DNA of 52,677 bases from Lysobacterales bacterium. GTDB lineage: Bacteria > Pseudomonadota > Gammaproteobacteria > Nevskiales > Salinisphaeraceae. Under the pieces are notes generated by a model that saw only the letters and a program-made list of their open reading frames with translations, ran no database searches and was not told the DNA's origin. A program made the position numbers and the translations under genes. Location: NCBI GenBank assembly GCA_002715985.1, contig PBAO01000063.1:1-52677 (forward strand), written 5' to 3'. Positions 44,382-52,677 of this stretch are shown piece after piece; the first letter of the stretch is position 1; every line of letters starts with the position of its first letter.

Positions 44382-45401
44382 CGACAGCGCCACGCCCAGC
44401 GCGTAGAGGGCCGCGATCGAGGCACTCTCGAAACCGACGTTGCCGACGCCGTTCTTCTCGCGCCGGATCAGTCCGAGCAGCAGCACGCCGGTCATCAGCA
44501 CCGACAGGGCAATCCAGAGCAGCGTCGACCCGGATACCGCGTGATAGATCGAGCCGTCGCGGTAGGCTACGTCGGCCGCGCCGGCGAACAGACAATCAAA
44601 GGCGTTGCCGCCGATGATGCCGCCCACGGCCAGCTGCAGCGCGCCGCGTCGAACGGCCGCGATCGAGGTCACCAGTTCGGGCAGGGAGGTGACCACCGAG
44701 GTCAGCACGATGCCTACCGCCGTCTCGCCCATGCCGGTCTGGCTGCCCAGGCGCGTCGCCACGTTGGTCAATACATAACCGGCCACACCCAACACCGCGG
44801 CCAGGCCCACAAAGCGGCCCCAGAGCGGTAAGAGCGCCTGATTCGCGACTGCATCGTCGGGCTCGTCGGCGCGTGTCTCTTCGGTGTTGCGCGGCGTCCA
44901 CATCCGAAAGTGCTCGGCGTCGTTGACCACGCGCAAGCCGAAAGCGTACCCGCCGAACAGCACGATCGTGGCCGGATGAATGCCGAAGACAGTCAGCGCC
45001 GGGGCGTAGGGCGCAACCAGCAGCACCGACAACAGAATGATCAAAAGCGCGCTCTGAGCCAGATTGGCGGTAGAAGCCGCGGCATGCTCGAGATTGGCCC
45101 GGCGATAAACCACGTCGGCCACCGCCAGAAACAGCGTCTGGACCGCGATACCGCCGAGCGCGTTGCTCATGGCCAGCTCGGCCTCGCCGCGCCAGCCTGC
45201 CGTCACCGAGACCACGATGCCCGGCAGCGAAGTGGCCGCCCCCAGCAGTACCGCGCCGATCACGGCTTCGCCGAGCCCTGTGCGATCGGCCAGATTGTCG
45301 GCTACGGCGGTCAGGCGCGTGCCCACCACGGCGATGATCACCGCGATGAGCGCGAACACGGCCAGGTTGGGCCACAACGATAGGGCCGGCAAAAGTGTCA
45401 T
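44370..45401 (-). CDS. Sodium/calcium exchanger family (CaCA) membrane protein
   Basis: A 343-residue inner-membrane cation antiporter with two homologous halves. The alpha repeats are GLGEAVIGAVLLGAATSLPG (about 42-61) and MGETAVGIVLTSVVTSLPEL with VGGIIGGNAFDCLFAGAADV. About ten hydrophobic segments; a hydrophilic loop lies near 165-185. Ion specificity (Ca2+/Na+, Ca2+/H+ or K+ dependent) is not determinable. ATG at 45401; tail-to-tail overlap with the phosphoribosyltransferase gene. Confidence 0.9.
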   Translation of the reverse strand: MTLLPALSLWPNLAVFALIAVIIAVVGTRLTAVADNLADRTGLGEAVIGAVLLGAATSLPGIVVSVTAGWRGEAELAMSNALGGIAVQTLFLAVADVVYRRANLEHAAASTANLAQSALLIILLSVLLVAPYAPALTVFGIHPATIVLFGGYAFGLRVVNDAEHFRMWTPRNTEETRADEPDDAVANQALLPLWGRFVGLAAVLGVAGYVLTNVATRLGSQTGMGETAVGIVLTSVVTSLPELVTSIAAVRRGALQLAVGGIIGGNAFDCLFAGAADVAYRDGSIYHAVSGSTLLWIALSVLMTGVLLLGLIRREKNGVGNVGFESASIAALYALGVALSLFL

Positions 45402-45768
45402 GTGGCCCCCTAGGGCATTGAGGAATCAAGCGTCTCGGCCAGCGGATATCGACCGGCATGACGTGCAGGCATGGCCACCGCCAGCGATATCCCGGGCCGG
45501 GTTGTCGACGCCAGTGCTCTGTCAGGTCGACTGGCCTGCCTGTTCGCAGGACAAACGATGCGCGGATCGTAACCCGGATGCCAGCCATTTGCGCAATGCC
45601 CGCGATGACGCGTGTTTGTCCACGGCGGCGCAAGGCATGCCAAGTTACTGAACGCGGATGCTCTTTGCCGGCCGGCGTTCGTTGTCTGCCCGGGCCTGTT
45701 TTGACGTCCTGTGCGGCACTCGGGCACAACACGAACGGTTGGCAACGAGACGACGGGCAGCGTCAACA
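45402..45768. other. Gene-poor 367-bp stretch between exchanger and pilin genes
   Basis: The region separates divergent genes and should hold both promoters. I see no convincing coding sequence: open frames on both strands are Arg/Cys/Pro-rich and show no family motif. TTGACG at 45711-45716 is a possible -35 for the pilin, with no good -10. No sigma-54 site of the type used by Pseudomonas pilA was found. No repeat or RNA gene is recognisable. Confidence 0.5.
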
Positions 45769-46254
45769 ATGCAGGCAATACGCGGCAATTCGACGGGATT
45801 CACGTTGATCGAGCTCATGCTCGTCGTGGCCGTGATCGGGATCCTCGCGGCGGTGGCGATCCCGTCGTATCGCGACTACGTGGCCCGAGCGCATGTCAGC
45901 GAAGGGCTGGCGCTTATCGGGCCGGTGAAAAACGCCGTCGCCGAGTATTACGCCGTCAACGGCGGGCTGCCGCAGGTCGCCAACAATCACATGACCAATG
46001 TGCTGGCTGCACTCGGCCTGCCCAACAGCAGCGAGACCGGCGCGGCCAGCGGCGACGCGGTCAAACGGATCTGGTGGTACAACAACGCCGAAGACCCGGC
46101 CATCAAGATCAAGTACGCCGGCCCCGGTATCGACGACAAAGTGCTGTTGGTGGCCGCGCGCTTCGATGCCGGCGCCATCACCTGGCGCTGCACGCCGGCG
46201 CAAGGGGCAGACGGCGTGCCGCTCGAATATCTGCCGGCGCGTTGTCGGCGCTAG
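45769..46254 (+). CDS. Type IV pilin (PilA-like)
   Basis: A 161-residue prepilin. A short leader [10 protein letters not shown] is followed by [20 protein letters not shown], giving PilD-type cleavage before Phe with the conserved Glu5. The C-terminal half resembles major pilins and ends in a two-cysteine D-region (TWRCTP ... LPARCRR). The ATG at 45769 gives the short leader; a frame opening at 45658 would put a 47-residue basic extension in front. No pilus assembly genes are in the window. It could be the major pilin or a minor pilin-like DNA-uptake subunit. Confidence 0.9.
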   Translation: MQAIRGNSTGFTLIELMLVVAVIGILAAVAIPSYRDYVARAHVSEGLALIGPVKNAVAEYYAVNGGLPQVANNHMTNVLAALGLPNSSETGAASGDAVKRIWWYNNAEDPAIKIKYAGPGIDDKVLLVAARFDAGAITWRCTPAQGADGVPLEYLPARCRR

Positions 46255-46262
46255 GTGTCTCG

Positions 46263-46682
46263 TCAGCCGGCGTCTTCACCCTGCTTGAATCGGCGCAACC
46301 GACGGCGTGATTTCTTGTCCGGCCGGGCAGTCGGCCGAGGCATCGTCAGGCGCGCTGCGCGGCGTTCGGCAGCCTCGTTCTCACGGCGTTGCCGGCTTTC
46401 CGGCGTTTCCTGCCAGAGCTGCTCTGCCTGGCTTGCCGGGCCGCGCTTGTCGGATACGGCGATGACCGTGACCTCAAAGACCTGCTCGGGTTTCTTGATC
46501 CTGAGCGTCTGTCCGGCGCGCACAGCCGCGCTGGCCTTGGCCTTGTGGCCGTCGAGTTCCACGTGGCCGCCCTTGATCGCGGCGGTGGCCAGGCTGCGGG
46601 TCTTGAAGAACCGCGCGGCCCATAGCCATTTATCGATTCGTACCGTTGGCCCGTCGTTCGTGTTGCGTGAGGCATCGTTCAT
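46263..46682 (-). CDS. hslR: Ribosome-associated heat shock protein Hsp15
   Basis: A 139-residue S4-domain protein that binds stalled 50S subunits carrying nascent chains and recycles them. RIDKWLWAARFFKTRSLATA and IKGGHVELDGHKAKASAAVR form the S4 domain; the basic C-terminus KKSRRRLRRFKQ is typical. Ends 8 nt from the convergent pilin gene. Length matches E. coli HslR (about 133). Confidence 0.93.
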   Translation of the reverse strand: MNDASRNTNDGPTVRIDKWLWAARFFKTRSLATAAIKGGHVELDGHKAKASAAVRAGQTLRIKKPEQVFEVTVIAVSDKRGPASQAEQLWQETPESRQRRENEAAERRAARLTMPRPTARPDKKSRRRLRRFKQGEDAG

Positions 46683-46731
46683 GGTGAAACTCTGACACGG
46701 GTTTCAGTGACAGGCCAAGGACGGCCGCGGC

Positions 46732-47013
46732 ATGCTTGATCGCTTCCGATTGAATTTCCGGCTTCGTATCGATCGCGATCGCCAGATTCGTGTTCAGTGC
46801 GGCAAGGTATCGCCTCGGTTTCTACGCGAGCTGGCGGATGTGATCGCCCTGTTCGATATTCGTGGCGGCGCGATCGAATGCAAGGGCCGCGGCACGCGTA
46901 TGCGTCTGATCTTCACCGACGGCTTTCCGCAGGCCGGGCGCCAGGCGGTTCGCAATGTCTGGCAGCCACCCAGTGGCCCGGGCGGCGGGGGCGGCATGCG
47001 GGCCGCAGGCTGA
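46732..47013 (+). CDS. Small DUF3634-like protein
   Basis: A 93-residue basic protein resembling the DUF3634 family of uncharacterised gammaproteobacterial proteins: RVQCGKVSPRFLRELADVIA, GGAIECKGRGTRMRLIFTDG and the RQAVRNVWQPP ending. Family function is unknown. The C-terminus is a Gly-rich tag. AAGGA is about 10 nt before the ATG. It lies between hslR (divergent) and the GST gene, 56 nt before the latter. Confidence 0.75.
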   Translation: MLDRFRLNFRLRIDRDRQIRVQCGKVSPRFLRELADVIALFDIRGGAIECKGRGTRMRLIFTDGFPQAGRQAVRNVWQPPSGPGGGGGMRAAG

Positions 47014-47069
47014 ACACCGGGCATGGACAGCGTAGGCTGATACCGGACCCATCCATATCGGCAACCGTC

Positions 47070-47735
47070 ATGATCACCGTGCATCACCTGGCCGACTCGC
47101 GCTCACAGCGCGTGCTCTGGCTGCTCGAAGAACTGGAACTGGAGTACGAGGTCGTACGCTACGAGCGCGATCCGGCCACGTATCTGGCCCCGGCCTCGCT
47201 CAAGCGTGTGCATCCACTGGGCAAATCGCCGGTCATCACCGATGACGCCGGCACCGTGGCCGAGACCGGGCATATCGTGGATTACATCGTGCGCCGTCAC
47301 GGCCAGGGCCGCCTGGCGCCAGCGGCTGACCATCCGGGCCACGAGCGCTATCAGTACTGGCTGCACTATGCCGAGGGTTCGCTCATGCCGCCGCTGCTGC
47401 TACAGCTGATCTTCGATAGTGTCGAGACTCGTGCGCCGATGCTGGCCAAGCCGGTCGCCAAGGCGATTTCCGGGCAGGTGAAAAAACAGTTCATCCGTCC
47501 ACAGCAGACCCTGCATTTCGATTATCTGGAAGATCAGCTTGCCGAGAACGATTGGTTCGTGGGCGATGCATTCACGGCCGCAGACATCATGCTGAGCTTT
47601 CCCATCGAGGCCGGTACGGCGCGCGGCGCCGTGCGTGATGGTCATCCGCGGCTGAAGGCGTTCATCGAACGCATTCACGAGCGCGAGGCCTACAAGCAAG
47701 CGCTGGCCCGCGGCGGGGCGTACGCCTACGCCTGA
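47070..47735 (+). CDS. Glutathione S-transferase family protein
   Basis: A 221-residue protein with the GST thioredoxin-like N-terminal domain (ITVHHLADSRSQRVLWLLEE, SPVITDDAGTVAETGHIVDY with the cis-Pro/SNAIL-like region) and all-helical C-terminal domain (NDWFVGDAFTAADIMLSFPI). Resembles the YfcF/Gst beta-like conjugating or maleylacetoacetate isomerase-type members; substrate unknown. ATG at 47070. A bidirectional terminator follows. Confidence 0.92.
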   Translation: MITVHHLADSRSQRVLWLLEELELEYEVVRYERDPATYLAPASLKRVHPLGKSPVITDDAGTVAETGHIVDYIVRRHGQGRLAPAADHPGHERYQYWLHYAEGSLMPPLLLQLIFDSVETRAPMLAKPVAKAISGQVKKQFIRPQQTLHFDYLEDQLAENDWFVGDAFTAADIMLSFPIEAGTARGAVRDGHPRLKAFIERIHEREAYKQALARGGAYAYA

Positions 47736-47753
47736 GCACGTTTTTCATGGAGC

Positions 47754-47785
47754 AAAAAAAGCCCGGCGCGATGGCCGGGCTGTCT
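47754..47785. terminator. Bidirectional terminator between GST and coiled-coil genes
   Basis: AGCCCGGC (47760-47767), loop GCGATG, GCCGGGCT (47774-47781). Seven A on the left give a strong U-tract for the minus strand gene at 47810; TGTCTTTTCT on the right serves the plus strand GST gene less well. Confidence 0.9.
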
Positions 47786-47809
47786 TTTCTTCGATGATCG
47801 CGGGGGCGA

Positions 47810-48376
47810 TTACTGACCCGCGTTGCCACTGGCCTGGCCGGCGCTGCCCATCTGCTGCTGCAGCTTGGAGCGCTTGGCTTCCATGTCCGAGATGATCTCA
47901 TCAGTCTTGCTGTTCTGATCCTTCATCGCCTGGATCGTGTTCTGCTGCAGTTTCTCACCGGCCTGCTGGATTTCCGGCTGCTGCATGGCGGCATTACGCG
48001 CCTTGACCATCTGCTGACGTTCACTCTGGAACTTCTGCATCACGGCCTTGCGCTTGTCATCGGACAGGTCCTTGTTCTGAAGCTGCTTGGCGTATTTCTC
48101 CATGCGCTTCTGGCCGGCATCCACATCATAGCCCTGATTCTTCACGGCTTTCTTGACCTGAGCCTCGAACGCCTTCTGCTGCTTGGCCAGCTGCGGGTTG
48201 TTATCGATCGTTTTATCGTGGATCTGCTTGAGCTTCTGGGCATCCGAGCGATAGCTCTGCATCAGCTGCTGGGCCTGTTGGTTGCCCGCGCTCGTATCGT
48301 CGGCCGCTACGGCCACGTTCGTGAACGACACGGCGGCCAGTGTGAGCAGACCGATCGTGGAAAGACGTTTAATCAT
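47810..48376 (-). CDS. Exported Gln/Lys-rich coiled-coil protein, function unknown
   Basis: A 188-residue protein with signal peptide (MIKRLSTIGLLTLAAVSFTN, cleavage after AVA near 24). The mature part is almost wholly helical, rich in Gln, Lys, Met and Asp, with heptad-like spacing at about 50-180 and no cysteine. It looks like a small periplasmic chaperone or scaffold but I do not recognise a family. AGG followed by seven T precedes the ATG; AT-rich sequence upstream (48390-48430) probably holds its promoter. Single-gene unit with terminator at 47754. Confidence 0.85.
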   Translation of the reverse strand: MIKRLSTIGLLTLAAVSFTNVAVAADDTSAGNQQAQQLMQSYRSDAQKLKQIHDKTIDNNPQLAKQQKAFEAQVKKAVKNQGYDVDAGQKRMEKYAKQLQNKDLSDDKRKAVMQKFQSERQQMVKARNAAMQQPEIQQAGEKLQQNTIQAMKDQNSKTDEIISDMEAKRSKLQQQMGSAGQASGNAGQ

Positions 48377-48470
48377 AAAAAAACCTGTCGTGCAGATATG
48401 TACGAATAGAATAAGACCATAATGCGGCTTAACAGTTGCAGGACAAGATCGAATTCGCCCTGAAAATCGC

Positions 48471-49127
48471 TCATTGGCGATACGAAGCCAGCTTGTCGGC
48501 CGCTCGGGTCGTCTCGGGCAGACGATAGCGCGTCAGAAAGTGGCTGCACCAGTTCAGCGCGTTCGTCAGATCGGTGCGATGGCCCGGCGAGACGAAAATC
48601 GGTTTCAGGCCGACCCGTGAACGCAGCACGGCCGCGATGGTCTCATCGCGCTCGACAAGCGGTGTCCAGGCCAGGCGTTCCTCGGGAACCGCGGCGTGTG
48701 TGCCCACCAGCCGTTTCTTGGCGATGCCGATGCTTGGCAGGCCGCTGGCAAGCCCCAGATGCGTGGCCACGCCCAGGCGCTTGGGATGGGCGATCCCGTG
48801 GCCATCGACCATCAGCAGATCCGGTGTGATGTCGAGCGCGGCCAGCGCTTCCAGTGCGCCGGGAACTTCGCGAAACGACAGCAGCCCGGGAATGTAGGGC
48901 ATTCGGGTCGGCGAGCGCACGAGCGCTTCATCAACGCGCTCGTGGGTGTCGGCGTCGAAGACGACGATGGCTGCCCGGGTGGTCTCGCCCCGGTCCTCGA
49001 AACCGATATCCACGCCGGCGACGTATCGAATCGGCGTATCCCCCAGCGGAGCGACGACGACATGCTTGCCGATCGTATCCTGAAGCGCACGGGCCTCGGC
49101 CGCGGTGGTCGGCCAGTCGTGGCTCAT
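48471..49127 (-). CDS. nfi: Endonuclease V
   Basis: Cleaves DNA near deoxyinosine and other deaminated bases. 218 residues from ATG 49127. Motifs: RYVAGVDIGFED with catalytic Asp, RMPYIPGLLSFREVPGALEAL, LLMVDGHGIAHPKRLGVATH and SPGHRTDLTNALNW, all characteristic. An upstream in-frame start at 49289 would add a Cys-rich stretch overlapping mntR and is rejected. Thirteen nt after mntR. Confidence 0.95.
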   Translation of the reverse strand: MSHDWPTTAAEARALQDTIGKHVVVAPLGDTPIRYVAGVDIGFEDRGETTRAAIVVFDADTHERVDEALVRSPTRMPYIPGLLSFREVPGALEALAALDITPDLLMVDGHGIAHPKRLGVATHLGLASGLPSIGIAKKRLVGTHAAVPEERLAWTPLVERDETIAAVLRSRVGLKPIFVSPGHRTDLTNALNWCSHFLTRYRLPETTRAADKLASYRQ

Positions 49128-49140
49128 GCCCAGGGCTGCG

Positions 49141-49620
49141 TCACTGCCCATGCTGCTCGGCGAACTGTTGCAACACGGACAATGTCTCGTCGCTGACATG
49201 GTGTTCCATGCCCTCGGCATCCTGACGGGCCGTGGCCTCGGCCACGCCGAGCGCACGCAGAAAACGCAGCACCACGATATGGCGCTCACGAGAAATGCGT
49301 GCCATCTCGCGGCCTTCGTCGGTCAGGAATATCGAGCGATACGGCTGACTGGTCACCAGGCCGGCCTCGGTCATGCGTCGGATCATCTTGCCGACCGTGG
49401 CCTGGGTCACGCCCATGCGCTGGGCGATCTCGACCGCACGCGCCTCGCCCTTGGCATCGATCAGGTCGCCGATCAGCTCGACGTAGTCCTCGATCAGCTC
49501 GGTCTCGTGGGCTTTTCGCACGGTGCCGTACTGTCGGGCATGGGTGGCCGGATCGAGCAGCTCGTCGGGCCGGTCGGCACGCAGCACGTGGTCGAGTTTG
49601 TGGGCGTTTCGTGCACTCAT
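49141..49620 (-). CDS. mntR: Manganese-responsive transcriptional regulator MntR
   Basis: DtxR-family repressor controlling Mn2+ transport. The 159-residue protein closely resembles E. coli MntR: VRKAHETELIEDYVELIGDL, HTH AVEIAQRMGVTQATVGKMIR, and the metal-binding stretch RQDAEGMEHHVSDETLSVL with His/Glu ligands. It lacks the extra SH3-like domain of DtxR. No Mn transporter gene is nearby; between aroE (4 nt) and nfi. Confidence 0.94.
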   Translation of the reverse strand: MSARNAHKLDHVLRADRPDELLDPATHARQYGTVRKAHETELIEDYVELIGDLIDAKGEARAVEIAQRMGVTQATVGKMIRRMTEAGLVTSQPYRSIFLTDEGREMARISRERHIVVLRFLRALGVAEATARQDAEGMEHHVSDETLSVLQQFAEQHGQ

Positions 49621-49624
49621 GGCG

Positions 49625-50446
49625 CTATTGTAACGCCTGGGGGCTGCGTAGCGCTGTGATCACCGCCTGGGTGTCCGGGCGTATGCCGCGCCACAGCGCG
49701 AACGACTCGGCGGCCTGTTCGACCAGCATGCCGAAACCGTCCTCACCGGCCACACCGCGATCGCGCGCCCAGCGCAGAAACGGCGTGGCGGTATCGGCAT
49801 AGATCATGTCGTAGACCGCGCGGGCCCGGGTGAGCACCCGATCATCGAGCGCCGGCATCTCGCCGGCCAGACCGGCAGAGATGGCGTTGATCACGAGATC
49901 GCCGTCAAACGGGGCCTCAGCCAGGCCACAGGCAGCGATAGAGCCCATGCTGCGACAGCTCTCGGCGATCGCCTGGCTTTTGGCCGGTGTGCGATTGGCG
50001 ATCGTGATACGGCCGACACTGGCAGCAAACAGATTGGGCACCACGCCGCGCACGGCACCGCCTGCGCCCAGGATGAGGACATGCGCGCCCGCCAGATCCG
50101 TGCCCAGCCGGGCCACCAGATCAGCCACCAGACCCGCGCCGTCGGTATTGTCGCCGTGGATTGCATCGCCATGGGCCATGAGCGTGTTCACTGCAGACGC
50201 GCGTCGGGCACGCTCGCTCAGGGTATCGGCGCGGTCGAAGGCCTCCTGCTTGAAGGGCAGGGTGACGTTCAGCCCGGCGCCGCCGGCGGCAAAGAACGCC
50301 TGTATCGAGGCCGCGAAGCCGTCGACCGGTGCACTGCGGCGCACGTAGCGCATGTCCTGGCCGGTCTGGGCGGCAAACAACGTATGGATTTCCGGCGAGC
50401 GGCTGTGTTCGATCGGATGGCCGATCACGGCATAGGCATCGGTCAT
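49625..50446 (-). CDS. aroE: Shikimate 5-dehydrogenase AroE
   Basis: NADPH-dependent reduction of 3-dehydroshikimate in aromatic amino acid synthesis. 273 residues from ATG 50446 (MTDAYAVIGHPIEHSRSPEI). Catalytic K66 (NVTLPFKQEAF) and D102 (GDNTDGAGLV). NADP loop LILGAGGAVRGVVP and ITIANRTPAKSQA with NRT binding the 2'-phosphate. An upstream start at 50491 adds 15 non-conserved residues. Four nt before mntR. Confidence 0.96.
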   Translation of the reverse strand: MTDAYAVIGHPIEHSRSPEIHTLFAAQTGQDMRYVRRSAPVDGFAASIQAFFAAGGAGLNVTLPFKQEAFDRADTLSERARRASAVNTLMAHGDAIHGDNTDGAGLVADLVARLGTDLAGAHVLILGAGGAVRGVVPNLFAASVGRITIANRTPAKSQAIAESCRSMGSIAACGLAEAPFDGDLVINAISAGLAGEMPALDDRVLTRARAVYDMIYADTATPFLRWARDRGVAGEDGFGMLVEQAAESFALWRGIRPDTQAVITALRSPQALQ

Positions 50447-50506
50447 GGCAGACGGGGTGGTGGGCGTTGGCCGATAGACTGGCCAAGTCATGCGGCGGCG
50501 ACAACC

Positions 50507-52617
<2,111 letters not shown>

Positions 52618-52677
52618 TCAACTTTAAGGCCACTGCCGGCTGGTAAGATTCGCTCATAGGCCTCTATTGATCACAGA

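Noticed and set aside
45410-45778. Possible small gene on the minus strand in the pilin upstream region
   Set aside because: Pro/Arg/Cys-rich, no family motif, no ribosome site; it covers the pilin start region and looks non-coding.
46797-47069. N-terminal extension of the GST-like protein
   Set aside because: The extension overlaps the DUF3634-like gene in another frame; the GST fold begins at the ATG at 47070.

Overview
The window is a GC-rich, gene-dense piece of a proteobacterial chromosome. Almost every protein is a recognisable gammaproteobacterial housekeeping or metabolic enzyme. Gene order (rpsU/tsaD divergent, dnaG-rpoD, def-fmt-rsmB beside a LysM lipoprotein and dprA, hisI-hisE-tatABC) and the acidic, Asp/Glu-rich proteins suggest a marine or halophilic gammaproteobacterium, possibly near Salinisphaera. 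That placement is inference from gene content, not a database match. I see no prophage, insertion sequence, CRISPR array, rRNA or tRNA.

Layout. 1-4055 (-): rpsU, yqeY-like, dnaG and rpoD (cut by the window edge), the macromolecular synthesis operon. 4139-6092 (+): tsaD, folB, folK. 6126-18448 (-): folM, cca, slt, oxyR, hemF, tsaC, topA, smg, dprA and a LysM lipoprotein. 18527-21896 (+): def, fmt, rsmB and a DJ-1/PfpI protein. 22051-29584 (-): trkA, trkH, TPR protein, thrB, dtd, hisB, hisH, hisA, hisF. 29747-31920 (+): hisI, hisE, tatA, tatB, tatC. 31991-32728 (+): a secreted EF-hand protein. 32972-40788 (+): ureDABCEFG, an NCS1 permease with a C-terminal zinc ribbon, and a nickel permease. 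40852-43685 (-): Old Yellow Enzyme, cupredoxin, zinc alcohol dehydrogenase. 43818-47735: phosphoribosyltransferase, cation exchanger, type IV pilin, Hsp15, DUF3634-like protein, GST-like protein. 47810-52560 (-): periplasmic coiled-coil protein, nfi, mntR, aroE, waaF, hemB.

The most coherent system is nitrogen acquisition. Urease structural and maturation genes are followed by a permease and a Ni2+ importer, which are preceded by a textbook sigma-54 promoter (TGGCAC-N5-TTGCT at 38105-38120). This suggests that substrate and nickel uptake is under nitrogen control separately from the urease operon. Two genes have odd 5' ends. cca has no ATG, GTG or TTG upstream of its essential GGAVRD motif but has a well-placed Shine-Dalgarno in front of an ATC codon. 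The ureD homology runs upstream of its first usable start codon and becomes joined to an ATG if one T of a TTT run is removed. Other features to note are a 17-bp perfect inverted repeat between topA and tsaC, two related 22-nt GC hairpins in intercistronic gaps, and two uncharacterised exported proteins.
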